A stretch of DNA of 64,000 nt from Hyphomicrobiales bacterium (GCA_900467745.1 UBQW01000051.1:62001-126000); one strand, 5' to 3'; shown: positions 1 through 8,508, numbered from the stretch's first letter. Numbers and translations: made by a program. Notes: generated by a model not told the origin, from the letters alone.

Positions 1-64
1 TCAGAAGACTGTAGATGATGCCGACCAGCAGGCCGGCCCCGAGAGACAGGATATAGATTTTCAT
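1..64 (-). CDS. XapX-family small membrane protein, N-terminal part
   Basis: The reverse strand reads from an ATG at 64 for 21 codons (MKIYILSLGAGLLVGIIYSL...) and then leaves the window, so the C-terminal half is missing. The sequence matches the start of XapX/DUF1427 proteins, which are short (about 50-90 residues), hydrophobic and of unknown function. A ribosome-binding site (GGAG, about 9 bases upstream) supports the start. It lies 65 bp downstream of the isochorismatase-type hydrolase on the same strand, so the two are probably cotranscribed. The family call rests on recognising the N-terminal pattern. Confidence 0.75.
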   Translation of the reverse strand, partial: MKIYILSLGAGLLVGIIYSLL

Positions 65-91
65 GGACAGGATCTCCATTGCGATCAGGAA

Positions 92-116
92 GCCGCTCCA
101 TTACGCATGGAGCGGC
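92..116 (-). other. Intercistronic hairpin
   Basis: A perfect 10-bp inverted repeat (GCCGCTCCAT / ATGGAGCGGC) with a 5-base loop lies between the hydrolase stop and the XapX start. There is no T-run on the minus strand, so it is more likely an mRNA-stabilising or attenuating stem than a full terminator. Confidence 0.5.
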
Positions 117-129
117 ATTCCTGTTGTTA

Positions 130-786
130 TCAGTGGCCTTCGGATGCGTTGAACATCGTCTTCGCGTAGATGATGCCGAGGCCGTACGATCCCCCGAACT
201 TCTTCGCCACGCCCGTCGTCATGTCGTAGGTTTCCGTCCGCGCCCAATCGCGCTGCAGCTCGAGCAAATACTGGAGCGACGTCATCGGCTGCGCGCCGAT
301 CTGGACCATGCGGTCCATGGCCCGGTTATGGGCCTCTTCAGTGACATCGCCGCAGGCGTCCGCCAGCACAAAGACCTCGAAGCCCTGTTCGATCGCCGAC
401 AGCGCGGGACCAACAATACATACGCCGGTCCACAGGCCGGTCAGAACGATCCGCTTCTTGCCGATCCGGTTGATCTCTTCGATGACGGCAGCGTCTTCCC
501 AGGTGTTCATCGAGGTCCGATCGAACAGCTTCTGTCCGGGAAAGGCGTCGGTGATTTCGTTGTACATCGGACCGGAAAAGCTCTTCTCGGCAACGGTCGT
601 CAGAATGGTGGAAACGCCAAATCCCTTGGCCGCATTGGCGACGAGAGCTGCGTTATTGCGCAGATTGACGGCATCGATGCTCTTGGTCGCAAACGACATC
701 TGCGACTGAAAGTCGATCATGAGAAGCGTATGGTCCTTCGGCGTTAGAAGCTTGGAACCCGGTGTCGGAGTGGCATGAACGGTCAT
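130..786 (-). CDS. Isochorismatase-family cysteine hydrolase (YcaC-like)
   Basis: A cytoplasmic 218-residue hydrolase of the isochorismatase superfamily, closest in pattern to E. coli YcaC; the substrate is unknown. The expected catalytic residues are visible: Asp25 in LLMIDFQ, Arg90 in the FDR segment, and Cys123 in GLWTGVC, followed by the usual cis-peptide region. The ATG at 786 is chosen because GGGGATAAC precedes it and family homology begins there; the longer open frame to 1047 has no homology. The XapX gene follows downstream. A second family member lies at 3515-4141. Confidence 0.9.
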   Translation of the reverse strand: MTVHATPTPGSKLLTPKDHTLLMIDFQSQMSFATKSIDAVNLRNNAALVANAAKGFGVSTILTTVAEKSFSGPMYNEITDAFPGQKLFDRTSMNTWEDAAVIEEINRIGKKRIVLTGLWTGVCIVGPALSAIEQGFEVFVLADACGDVTEEAHNRAMDRMVQIGAQPMTSLQYLLELQRDWARTETYDMTTGVAKKFGGSYGLGIIYAKTMFNASEGH

Positions 787-1130
787 GATGTTATCCCCTT
801 GATGATGCTTGATTGCATGGCCACACCATGCTGCAGAACGGCCACGCATTCTTGTCGCATACAAGGGTGGTTTGGATGATCTTGCGGAGAGCGTGCAGGC
901 GATCGATCCATTGGCTTCGGTCGGCGTCATTGGAAGGCAATCTAAGGTCGCGAGAAGCCTCAACGAGCGGCACCCTGAAGCAGGGCGCGCCGCGTACGCC
1001 GGAAGATTTATTGTACGTTTGTGCTCCACTTTGACGATTGCTCCCATTAAAAAGCAAGGCCTCTGGCAGTTCGCGCGAACAGCTGGTAAAGCTCGATTAA
1101 TCCTCTGAAATCAAACATCGGGGCCGTCAA
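787..1130. promoter_or_regulatory. Divergent intergenic region
   Basis: These 344 bp separate the minus-strand isochorismatase-type hydrolase from the plus-strand alpha/beta hydrolase and must carry both promoters. Short open frames on both strands show no recognisable homology. I see no confident promoter hexamers or operator. Confidence 0.4.
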
Positions 1131-1952
1131 ATGCCAGTAATGACCGTTCGCGACAACACCCGCCTCTATTACAAAGACTGGGGAAGCGGGCCGCCGGTTC
1201 TCTTCAGCCACGGATGGCCTTTGAATTCGGATATGTGGGAAAACCAGATGATGCACCTGGCATCGGAGGGTTTCCGGGTCATCGCGCACGACCGCAGAGG
1301 CTTCGGCCGCTCGGATCAGCCGTGGCACGGATATGACCATGATACGTTCTCGGACGACCTGGCTGAAATCATAAATGCCCTTGATCTCAGGGATGTCACC
1401 CTTGTCGGCTATGCGATGGGCGGCGGAGAGATCACGCGCTATATCGGCCGGCACGGGACCGGGCGGATTTCGCGTCTCGTCCTGATCGGCGCCACCACGC
1501 CGAAACTCGCCTGGAGCGAAGATTATCCGAACGGGGTTCCCGAAGCTGTCTTCGAAGGCGTCAGAGCCGGATTGAGGGCGGATCGGGCAGAATTCATTCG
1601 TGGCTTCTCACGCCTGTTCTTCGGCGCTGACAGAGAGGGCGCGACTGTTTCCGAAGGAAGCATGATGCAACTGCATCAGATCGCGATGCAATCCTCCCTC
1701 AAGGCGGCACATGATTCCATTACCGCTTGCGCCATGACCGACTACCGCGGCGACATAAAGAAGTTCGACATTCCGGTCCTCATCATTCACGGCGAGGACG
1801 ACGCTTTTGTCCCGTTCGGCGCGACCGCTCAACAGGCAATCCAGCTGATGCCAAACGCGGAGTTGAAGGTGTATGAAAACGCTCCTCACGGACTTCTGTT
1901 CACGCACAAGGATCGCCTGAACAGCGATCTCCTGAATTTCCTCCGCCGATGA
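1131..1952 (+). CDS. Alpha/beta hydrolase (chloroperoxidase-like) with the nucleophile Ser replaced by Ala
   Basis: A 273-residue alpha/beta-fold protein of the non-heme chloroperoxidase/arylesterase type. The oxyanion region (FSHGWPL), the DRRGFGRS segment, the acid Asp in HGEDD and the His in APHGLL are all present. The nucleophile elbow, normally G-x-S-x-G-G, reads GYAMGGG: Ala95 (codon GCG at 1413-1415) replaces the serine. The paralogue at 16219-17040 keeps Ser at the same position. As written the protein should lack ester hydrolase activity; cofactor-free haloperoxidase chemistry also normally uses this serine. The stop overlaps the next gene's start by 4 bp (ATGA), so translation is probably coupled to the response regulator. 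Confidence 0.9.
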   Translation: MPVMTVRDNTRLYYKDWGSGPPVLFSHGWPLNSDMWENQMMHLASEGFRVIAHDRRGFGRSDQPWHGYDHDTFSDDLAEIINALDLRDVTLVGYAMGGGEITRYIGRHGTGRISRLVLIGATTPKLAWSEDYPNGVPEAVFEGVRAGLRADRAEFIRGFSRLFFGADREGATVSEGSMMQLHQIAMQSSLKAAHDSITACAMTDYRGDIKKFDIPVLIIHGEDDAFVPFGATAQQAIQLMPNAELKVYENAPHGLLFTHKDRLNSDLLNFLRR

Positions 1953-2590
1953 CCGGCGCCACCACAGAGGAATCCTTCGTGTTCATCGTCGAGGACGATG
2001 ACGAACTGCGGCTGTCCCTCGACAGCCTCTTCCGCTCCATCGGCCTGAAGACGGGCATGTTTGCGAATGCGCGCGAATTCATGGAAGCCAAGAAACCAGA
2101 CGTAACGGGATGTCTTGTCGTCGATGTTCGGCTACCGGGCCTCAGCGGCCTGGATTTCCATGACCACTTAATGAAAGCCGGGTCGGCCATCCCAGTTATA
2201 TTCATGACGGGCCATGGGGATATTCCGATGAGCGTAAGGGCGATGAAGGCGGGGGCCGTCGATTTCCTGCCGAAACCCTTTCGGGATCAGGACATGTTGG
2301 ACGCGGTCGCATCGGCACTGGAGATCGATCGCAAGAGACGGCGTGGCGAACTCGAGCTTCTTGCGCTGCGAAGTCGATACGCTGAGCTCAGTCTGCGCGA
2401 ACGGCAAGTGATGGCGCTGGTGACGACTGGCTTGATGAACAAGCAGGTTGCCGGAAAGCTCTCGTTGAGCGAGGTCACTGTGAAAATCCATCGCGGGTCT
2501 GGCATGCGCAAGATGGGCGCAAAGACATTGGCAGACCTCATCAAGATGGCCGAGCTTCTGGAACTCCACTTGGACCCTGAGGATGTCTGA
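1949..2590 (+). CDS. FixJ/NarL-type response regulator
   Basis: A 213-residue two-domain regulator. Residues 10-125 form a receiver domain with the acidic pocket IVEDDDE, phospho-acceptor Asp59 (VVDVRLP), the FMTGHGD switch segment and the LPKPF lysine. Residues about 140-205 form a LuxR-type helix-turn-helix (LSLRERQVM ... SEVTVKIHR). This matches FixJ-like regulators. No histidine kinase lies next to it, so its partner is elsewhere. The ATGA overlap with the hydrolase suggests one transcript. It converges on a receiver-only protein 2 bp downstream. Confidence 0.9.
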   Translation: MTGATTEESFVFIVEDDDELRLSLDSLFRSIGLKTGMFANAREFMEAKKPDVTGCLVVDVRLPGLSGLDFHDHLMKAGSAIPVIFMTGHGDIPMSVRAMKAGAVDFLPKPFRDQDMLDAVASALEIDRKRRRGELELLALRSRYAELSLRERQVMALVTTGLMNKQVAGKLSLSEVTVKIHRGSGMRKMGAKTLADLIKMAELLELHLDPEDV

Positions 2591-2592
2591 GA

Positions 2593-2961
2593 TCAGTCGC
2601 GAACGGATCGGCTGATCGTTTCCATGAGATCCTCTAAGCTAAAAGGCTTCGCGACCAGGAGGGCGGCTCCCGCAAGAGCCGCCTTTTCAGCAAGACCTTG
2701 TTCAAACCGGCCAGTCATTAAAATGATCGGTAGATCAGGCCGAAGCTTCTTCAGAAGCGGAATCAGGTCCAGACCGGATATATTCGGCATGTTAATGTCA
2801 CTGATGACACAGCGGAAACGTTCGACGTCTTTCGACGAGAGAAGCGCTTCGGCCGATGAAAAACATGCCGCATTATAGCCGAGAGAGCGGATCAAACTCG
2901 CCAGAGCCACAGGAATATCCGGATCGTCATCGACGATGCCAATCAGTGGCGTCTCCTCCAT
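2593..2961 (-). CDS. Single-domain response regulator (receiver only)
   Basis: A 122-residue stand-alone receiver domain: acidic pocket IVDDDPD at 9-15, phospho-acceptor Asp55 in VISDINMP, the LMTGRF switch segment and the AKPFS lysine. It has no output domain, so it probably acts as a phosphate sink or protein-interaction switch. The ATG at 2961 is preceded by GGGGAAG and begins exactly where receiver homology begins; the open frame to 3141 adds 60 residues with no match. It is convergent with the FixJ-type gene. Confidence 0.85.
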   Translation of the reverse strand: MEETPLIGIVDDDPDIPVALASLIRSLGYNAACFSSAEALLSSKDVERFRCVISDINMPNISGLDLIPLLKKLRPDLPIILMTGRFEQGLAEKAALAGAALLVAKPFSLEDLMETISRSVRD

Positions 2962-3269
2962 GCTCTTCCCCAGTTTGCATCCGGCTGATGCGTTGTCCTT
3001 GATATCCGCGCCTTCAGGAGCACATACCATTTCTCCGTCACTGGAGCCCAATGCCACACGTAAACCTGGCCTTTCGGACGTTTCGCATATGGCAGAAGGA
3101 ACGCCTAACCCATGCCAAATCATCCGTATTGAATTATCCAATTATACATGGACGATTAACCTGCCAATGTCGGCCCCTCGATTTCGCGACAACCGCAGGT
3201 ATGCAGAAACCATCCCTTTGTATGATTTCATCCGCGGCCATCTTTGGTATCTTTTCGCTCGTTGCCTCG

Positions 3270-3385
3270 CATAGAGGCGGTAGCGGATCCTCCCAAGCTA
3301 CCGATACGCTTCGGCTCCCCTCCCCGAAGCAGCGGAGATGATCCGTCTGGCCGCTCAGTTCCGCCCCTGAGCGGCCAATTTTTTG
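3270..3385 (+). ncRNA. Trans-acting sRNA resembling the rhizobial alpha-r14 (NfeR1) family
   Basis: No protein gene occupies this stretch, but three consecutive hairpins do. Stem 1 is GGTAGC/GCTACC (3279-3284 with 3297-3302), with a loop holding CCTCCC. Stem 2 is GCTTCGG/CCGAAGC (3308-3314 with 3324-3330), with the loop CTCCCCTCC. Stem 3 is a 10-bp GC-rich terminator followed by a T-run. Two C-rich anti-Shine-Dalgarno loops plus an intrinsic terminator are the layout known for alpha-r14 sRNAs such as NfeR1 in Sinorhizobium. The 5' end is a guess. Family membership is inferred from architecture. Confidence 0.65.
3349..3385 (+). terminator. Intrinsic terminator of the sRNA
   Basis: The stem GGCCGCTCAG / CTGAGCGGCC (10 bp, 8-base loop) is followed by AATTTTTTG. 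No protein gene on the plus strand ends upstream, which is why the region is read as an sRNA gene. Confidence 0.85.
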
Positions 3386-3514
3386 TCCGTGCGGACATGG
3401 CGGGACGGATAATTCGCAGCCGGTTTTCATCAAAATCAGAGCATCCGTTCAAGCCAGCGCCCGGCCTTTGGTTTAGCCCTGTGCCTCAAGCAATGTGCAT
3501 CCAGGAGCGACAGA

Positions 3515-4141
3515 ATGACGAACCCATCCCTGCTCACCCCCGCCGAAGTCACCTTGTTGATGGTGGACCAGCAAGCCGGCTTGGCCTTCGGGGTAGGATC
3601 GATCGACCGACAACTCCTCGTCAACAACGTGGTTGCGCTGGCCAAAACCGCGAAGACGTTTCAGCTCCCGGTGGTCGTCTCGACATCGGCGTCGAAGGTC
3701 TACAGCGGACCGCTGATGCCATCGATCAGAAACGTTCTTGGCGATGTGCCGTCGCTGGAACGCAGGAACATGAACGCGTGGGAAGACCAGGCAGTACGCG
3801 ATGAGATCGCAAAGACGGGACGCAGAAAGCTTCTCGTTTCCGGTCTTCTGAGCGAGGCATGCGTGTCGTTTCCGGTGCTGTCCGCTCTGGCCGATGGCTA
3901 CGACGTGTCCGTCGTCGCAGACACCTGTGGCGGGATAACGCCGGAGAGCCATTCCCTTGCCCTTCGTCGCATGGAAGCCGCCGGCGCGACGATGACATCG
4001 TGGCTGCAGGTGCTCCTCGAACTTCAAAGGGATTGGACCCGGAAGGAAACCTACGACGAAGCGCGCGCCATCGTCGAAGGCCACGCCGGCGGTTACGGCA
4101 TAGGCTTGGCCTATGCCCGCGACATGATCCACCCGGTATGA
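3515..4141 (+). CDS. Isochorismatase-family cysteine hydrolase, second copy
   Basis: A 208-residue YcaC-like hydrolase. The catalytic Asp18 (LLMVDQQ), an arginine pair at 83-84 and Cys116 (GLLSEAC) are in place, and the C-terminal ELQRDWTRKETYD is nearly the same as in the copy at 130-786, so the two are paralogues. GGAGCGAC precedes the ATG. It leads a plus-strand run with the amidohydrolase 52 bp downstream and may share a pathway with it. The substrate is unknown. Confidence 0.9.
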   Translation: MTNPSLLTPAEVTLLMVDQQAGLAFGVGSIDRQLLVNNVVALAKTAKTFQLPVVVSTSASKVYSGPLMPSIRNVLGDVPSLERRNMNAWEDQAVRDEIAKTGRRKLLVSGLLSEACVSFPVLSALADGYDVSVVADTCGGITPESHSLALRRMEAAGATMTSWLQVLLELQRDWTRKETYDEARAIVEGHAGGYGIGLAYARDMIHPV

Positions 4142-4193
4142 TGGCCGCAAACGATAGCCTCCAGTTACAGAAATCTTGAATCGGAGAACTCTG

Positions 4194-6071
4194 ATGACCG
4201 CCGACGTCATTTTACACCATGGGCTTTTCACCACACTCGACCGCTCAAATCCGACGGCAAGCGCCGTTGCGATCAAGGACGGCCGCTTCCTTGCGGTCGG
4301 ACACGATGCCGAAATCATGGCGTATGCAGGCCCTGACACAAAGGTCATCGATCTAAAGGGCAAGCGCGTCCTGCCCGGCCTGATCGACAACCATACGCAT
4401 GTCGTCCGCGGCGGATTGAACTTCAACATGGAGCTTCGCTGGGACGGTGTACGCTCACTGGCCGACGCAATGGACATGCTCAAGCGGCAGGTGGCGAACA
4501 CGCCGGCTCCGCAATGGGTCCGGGTCGTCGGAGGCTTCACCGAGCACCAGTTCGTCGAGAAGCGTCTGCCGACGATCGACGAGATCAACGCTGTCGCTCC
4601 CGACACGCCGGTCTTCCTCCTGCATCTCTATGATCGGGCGTTGCTGAATGGCGCTGCATTGCGCGCCGTTGGTTATACCAGGGACACGCCCAACCCGCCG
4701 GGCGGCGAGATTACCCGCGATGCGAACGGCAATCCGACGGGCATGCTTCTGGCCAAGCCCAATGCCGGGATTCTCTATTCGACGCTGGCAAAGGGACCAA
4801 AACTTCCCTTCGAATACCAGGTCAACTCCACCCGCCATTTCATGCGCGAGTTGAACCGGCTGGGGGTAACCGGCGTCATCGATGCGGGCGGCGGCTTCCA
4901 GAATTATCCCGACGACTATGCCGTGATCCAGAAGCTTTCCGACGAAGACCAGCTTACGGTGCGCTTGGCGTACAATCTGTTCACGCAAAAACCGAAAGGC
5001 GAAAAGGAAGACTTCCTGAATTGGACATCTTCCGTGAAGTACAAGCAGGGCACCGACTATTTCCGCCATAATGGGGCGGGCGAAATGCTTGTCTTTTCCG
5101 CTGCCGACTTCGAGGATTTCCGTCAGCCTCGACCGGATATGCCGCCGGAAATGGAAGGCGAACTTGAGGACGTCGTCCGCGTACTGGCGGAAAACCGGTG
5201 GCCATGGCGTCTTCATGCGACTTATGACGAGACGATATCACGGGCGCTCGACGTCTTTGAAAAGGTCAATCAGGATATTCCGCTCGAGGGCCTCAACTGG
5301 TTCTTCGACCACGCCGAGACGATTTCGGATCGTTCCATAGACCGGATCGCGGCACTCGGCGGCGGCATCGCGGTTCAGCATCGCATGGCTTATCAGGGCG
5401 AATATTTCGTCGAGCGCTATGGCCACGGCGCCGCGGAAGCTACGCCCCCGGTCGCGAAGTTCCTGGAGAAAGGCGTCAAGACATCGGCCGGCACCGACGC
5501 CACCCGCGTCGCATCCTACAATCCATGGGTCTCGCTCGCCTGGATGGTGACCGGCAAGACTGTCGGCGGCATGCAGCTTTATCCCCGCGCCAACTGCCTG
5601 GACAGGGAAACCGCTCTTCGCATGTGGACCGAAAATGTCACCTGGTTCTCGAACGAGGTAGGCAAGAAGGGCCGGATCGAGGCCGGCCAGTTTGCCGATC
5701 TCGTGGTCCCGGACAAGGACTTCTTCGCCTGCGCGGAGGACGAGATCTCGTTTCTGACCTCCGATCTCACCATGGTCGGCGGCAGGATTGTCTATGGCGC
5801 GGGCGATTTCAAGGAACTTGACGAAAATGATGTTCCTCCCGCGATGCCCGATTGGTCGCCGGTCCGCAAGTTCGGTGGCTACGCTGCCTGGGGTGAGCCG
5901 GAAGGAGCTGGAAGGAACTCGCTTCGCCGCACAGCCATCGCGTCCTGCGGCTGCAGCAGCAATTGCGGTGTTCACGGCCACGACCACGCGGGAGCATGGA
6001 CATCCAAGCTGCCGATTGCAGACCTGAAAGGCTTCTTCGGAGCCTTGGGTTGCTCCTGCTGGGCCGTGTGA
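4194..6071 (+). CDS. Amidohydrolase (YtcJ-like) with a Cys/His-rich C-terminal tail
   Basis: A 625-residue metal-dependent amidohydrolase. The N-terminal beta-sandwich (residues 1-60) leads into DNHTHV, the HxH metal motif at the start of the TIM barrel. Later come FFDHAE, QHRMA and the SAGTDA aspartate, followed by the family's typical end (GQFADLVV, VGGRIVYG). The ATG at 4194 is chosen because GGAG lies 8 bases upstream; an in-frame TTG at 4176 is less likely. The last 41 residues hold five Cys and three His (SCGCSSNCGVHGHDH ... GCSCW), an extension absent from ordinary YtcJ proteins. The DoxX gene follows after 13 bp, so it is probably in the same operon. The substrate is unknown. Confidence 0.9.
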   Translation: MTADVILHHGLFTTLDRSNPTASAVAIKDGRFLAVGHDAEIMAYAGPDTKVIDLKGKRVLPGLIDNHTHVVRGGLNFNMELRWDGVRSLADAMDMLKRQVANTPAPQWVRVVGGFTEHQFVEKRLPTIDEINAVAPDTPVFLLHLYDRALLNGAALRAVGYTRDTPNPPGGEITRDANGNPTGMLLAKPNAGILYSTLAKGPKLPFEYQVNSTRHFMRELNRLGVTGVIDAGGGFQNYPDDYAVIQKLSDEDQLTVRLAYNLFTQKPKGEKEDFLNWTSSVKYKQGTDYFRHNGAGEMLVFSAADFEDFRQPRPDMPPEMEGELEDVVRVLAENRWPWRLHATYDETISRALDVFEKVNQDIPLEGLNWFFDHAETISDRSIDRIAALGGGIAVQHRMAYQGEYFVERYGHGAAEATPPVAKFLEKGVKTSAGTDATRVASYNPWVSLAWMVTGKTVGGMQLYPRANCLDRETALRMWTENVTWFSNEVGKKGRIEAGQFADLVVPDKDFFACAEDEISFLTSDLTMVGGRIVYGAGDFKELDENDVPPAMPDWSPVRKFGGYAAWGEPEGAGRNSLRRTAIASCGCSSNCGVHGHDHAGAWTSKLPIADLKGFFGALGCSCWAV

Positions 6072-6084
6072 AGGAGATACCACA

Positions 6085-6531
6085 ATGGTTACGCATCGAC
6101 GCACATCGGCGGACACGGGAACGGGCCCGGGCAAGAGCTTCGCCGGCAGCAAGGCCATCGAGTTCATTGCTCTCCTCGCCCTCTGCTCCGCCTACATTCA
6201 AGGGCCGCTGACGAAGCTCTTCGACTTCAATGGCGCGCTCGCGGAGATGGATCACTTCGGGCTGCGGCCAACGCTCTTCTTCGCGATCGCGGTGATGATC
6301 TTCGAGCTTGCCATGTCCGCGGCCATACTCAGCGATTTTTTTCGCTGGGCCGCGGCGCTGGCCCTTGGCATCTTTACGCTTCTCGCAACATCGCTGGCGC
6401 TCCGTTTCTGGGAACTGCCTCCCGGAATGGAGCGGACGATGGCGATGAACGGGTTCTTCGAACACCTCGGTCTGGCGGGCGCCTTCCTCTTGGTGGCCTG
6501 GCACGACATTCGATCCAAGATGCGCCTTTGA
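6085..6531 (+). CDS. DoxX-like integral membrane protein
   Basis: A 148-residue protein with four likely membrane helices (about 25-45, 60-82, 86-106 and 122-140) and the YIQGPLTKLFDF segment common in DoxX-like proteins. Family members have been linked to redox balance and thiol metabolism, but the role is poorly defined. GAAGGAG precedes the ATG. Its position between the amidohydrolase and a small acidic protein and Dps suggests a stress-related operon. Confidence 0.8.
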   Translation: MVTHRRTSADTGTGPGKSFAGSKAIEFIALLALCSAYIQGPLTKLFDFNGALAEMDHFGLRPTLFFAIAVMIFELAMSAAILSDFFRWAAALALGIFTLLATSLALRFWELPPGMERTMAMNGFFEHLGLAGAFLLVAWHDIRSKMRL

Positions 6532-6560
6532 GGCGGTTAACAGAAACTGGAGACACGGTC

Positions 6561-6725
6561 ATGGCACCTAAAATTCGCGACGGGGTCGAGACACTGCCGG
6601 AAATGGAAGACGTAGACCTTGAGCTGCCTCCCTCACCCGTGGAGCACCAGGACGAATTGCTCGACGAAGCTTTGCGGGAGTCATTTCCTGCGAGTGACCC
6701 GCCGGCCAGCGGCCGAATGGAATGA
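6561..6725 (+). CDS. Small acidic protein with the ESFPASDPPA motif
   Basis: A 54-residue acidic protein. The C-terminal LDEALRESFPASDPPAS motif recurs in short proteins of rhizobia and relatives and has no assigned function. The ATG at 6561 follows GGAG at 6549-6552 and is preferred over an upstream TTG that overlaps the preceding stop. It lies 27 bp before dps. Confidence 0.75.
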   Translation: MAPKIRDGVETLPEMEDVDLELPPSPVEHQDELLDEALRESFPASDPPASGRME

Positions 6726-6752
6726 ACCGGAAACCCAGACAGGACCCATCCA

Positions 6753-7271
6753 ATGAACGACGATATCAGGGCGCGGCGCGCCGCTCCCCTCAAGACACCG
6801 ACCGGCCTCGGCGTCGATGCGACCCGTGACATCTCCGCCGGTGCGACGACGCTGCTGGCGGATGTCTTCGCACTCTATCTGAAGACCAAAAATTTCCACT
6901 GGCACATGTCGGGCGCCAATTTCCGCGATTATCATCTACTTCTCGACGATCACGGCGACGAACTCTTCACCATCACCGATCCGCTGGCCGAGCGTGTCCG
7001 CAAGCTCGGCGGCGCCACCCTGCGCTCGATCGGCGATATCTCACGCCGCCAGCGCATCAGCGACAACGACGCCGATTTCGTGCATCCCCATGAGATGCTC
7101 GCCGAATTGCGCGAGGACAATGGCTCCCTGGTGGCAAGTATGCGGGCGCTCCACGACGTCTGCGACGAACACGGCGACGTTGCGACGGCGAGCCTGCTCG
7201 AAAACTGGATCGACGAAGGCGAGAAGCGCGTCTGGTTCCTGTTCGAGATCCTACGCAATACCAACAGCTAA
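6753..7271 (+). CDS. dps: Dps-family DNA-protection ferritin
   Basis: A 172-residue mini-ferritin that oxidises and stores iron and shields DNA under starvation or peroxide stress; members assemble as dodecamers. The ferroxidase ligands at the dimer interface are recognisable: KNFHWHMSG (about 46-54), then the FRDYHLLLDDHGDELF helix with His61, Asp65/Asp66 and Glu70. The length is normal for the family. A hairpin with a T-rich tail follows, so it is probably the last gene of the 3515-7271 run. Confidence 0.92.
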   Translation: MNDDIRARRAAPLKTPTGLGVDATRDISAGATTLLADVFALYLKTKNFHWHMSGANFRDYHLLLDDHGDELFTITDPLAERVRKLGGATLRSIGDISRRQRISDNDADFVHPHEMLAELREDNGSLVASMRALHDVCDEHGDVATASLLENWIDEGEKRVWFLFEILRNTNS

Positions 7272-7294
7272 GCTCTCAGACAACTGACAGCGGG

Positions 7295-7330
7295 AAGCCT
7301 CGTGGCCTACGGTCGCGTGGCTTTTCTTTT
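7295..7330 (+). terminator. Probable intrinsic terminator after dps
   Basis: An interrupted stem (AAGCC...GGCTT with inner CG and GGCC/GGTC pairs) is followed by TTCTTTT. The pairing is imperfect, so confidence is moderate. Confidence 0.5.
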
Positions 7331-7481
7331 CGGTGGATTGGCCCGGCCAGCTATTCTCCTGAATGACCAAGCCCCTGGCATTGTTCAAAAATCATCGGAA
7401 CCAACAAGATTGGCCGGATGGCTGCCGCTAAAACTCATCTCACGGCGGTCGATCTGCCGCCAAGTCACCAGGGGGCCACCG

Positions 7482-8459
7482 ATGGCAAACGATTTCGACT
7501 TCTCACTCTCCCGTCGCCAGACGCTCATCGCAGGCGCGGCATTTTCCGCTGCGATGGCAGTTCCGGATCTCGCATTCCCAAAATCAGCAACCCAGACCGC
7601 ACAAGGAAACTTTGAAATGACCGACGGCTTCGTCAAAACCAAGGACGGCGTGAATATCTACTACAAGGATTGGGGTCCGAAGGACGCACAGCCCATCCAT
7701 TTCCACCACGGCTGGCCGCTCTCGTCCGACGACTGGGACGCCCAGATGATCTACTTCCTGCAGAACGGCTTCCGTGTCGTCGCCCATGATCGCCGCGGCC
7801 ACGGCCGTTCGTCGCAGGTGGCGGAAGGCCATGACATGGATCACTACGCCGCCGACGCGTCTGCCGTCGTCGAGCACCTGAACCTGAAGAATGCCGTTCA
7901 CATCGGTCACTCCACCGGCGGCGGCGAAGTTGCCCGTTACGTCGCGAAGTTTGGCCAGCCGCAGGGCCGTGTCGCAAAGGCCGTGCTCGTCAGCGCCGTT
8001 CCGCCGCTGATGCTCAAGACCGCATCCAACCCGGGCGGTCTTCCGATTGAAGTGTTCGACGGCATTCGCAAGGGTGTCGCTGAAAACCGCGCGCAGCTCT
8101 TCGTCGATTTCCCCACGGGTCCGTTCTACGGTTTCAACCGTGAAGGCGCGAAGATCTATCCCGGCGTAATCCAGAATTGGTGGCGCCAGGGCATGATGGG
8201 CAGCGTCAAGGCCCACTATGACGGGATCAAGGCCTTCTCCGAAACCGATCAGACCGAAGACCTCAAGAAGATCACCGTGCCGACGCTCGTGTTGCATGGC
8301 GATGACGACCAGGTGGTTCCGATCGCCGACTCCGGTGAGCTGTCCGTCAAGCTCGTCAAGAACGGCACGCTCAAGGTCTATAAGGGCTATCCGCACGGCA
8401 TGCTGACGACGCACGCCGACGTGCTCAACCCGGATCTGCTTGCTTTCATCAAGGCATAA
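7482..8459 (+). CDS. Exported alpha/beta hydrolase with a Tat signal
   Basis: A 325-residue protein. Residues 1-40 carry a twin-arginine signal (SLSRRQTLIAGAAF) and an Ala-rich hydrophobic stretch, so it is likely exported folded. The rest is a chloroperoxidase-type alpha/beta hydrolase: FHHGWPL oxyanion region, nucleophile Ser144 in GHSTGGG, acid in HGDDD and base in YPHGML. It is a paralogue of the proteins at 1131-1952 and 16219-17040 and retains the triad. The ATG at 7482 is preceded by GGGGG; the longer frame to 7302 would bury the Tat signal. Confidence 0.9.
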   Translation: MANDFDFSLSRRQTLIAGAAFSAAMAVPDLAFPKSATQTAQGNFEMTDGFVKTKDGVNIYYKDWGPKDAQPIHFHHGWPLSSDDWDAQMIYFLQNGFRVVAHDRRGHGRSSQVAEGHDMDHYAADASAVVEHLNLKNAVHIGHSTGGGEVARYVAKFGQPQGRVAKAVLVSAVPPLMLKTASNPGGLPIEVFDGIRKGVAENRAQLFVDFPTGPFYGFNREGAKIYPGVIQNWWRQGMMGSVKAHYDGIKAFSETDQTEDLKKITVPTLVLHGDDDQVVPIADSGELSVKLVKNGTLKVYKGYPHGMLTTHADVLNPDLLAFIKA

Positions 8460-8474
8460 AGTCCGGTTACGATT

Positions 8475-8508
8475 GCCCGCTCGCGGATGATCGCGAGCGG
8501 GCTTTTTC
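8475..8508 (+). terminator. Strong intrinsic terminator
   Basis: The perfect 11-bp stem GCCCGCTCGCG / CGCGAGCGGGC with a 6-base loop is followed by TTTTT, directly after the exported hydrolase. Confidence 0.92.

Noticed and set aside
2962..3141. A 60-residue N-terminal extension of the receiver protein
   Set aside because: No receiver homology in it, and a good ribosome-binding site stands before the ATG at 2961.
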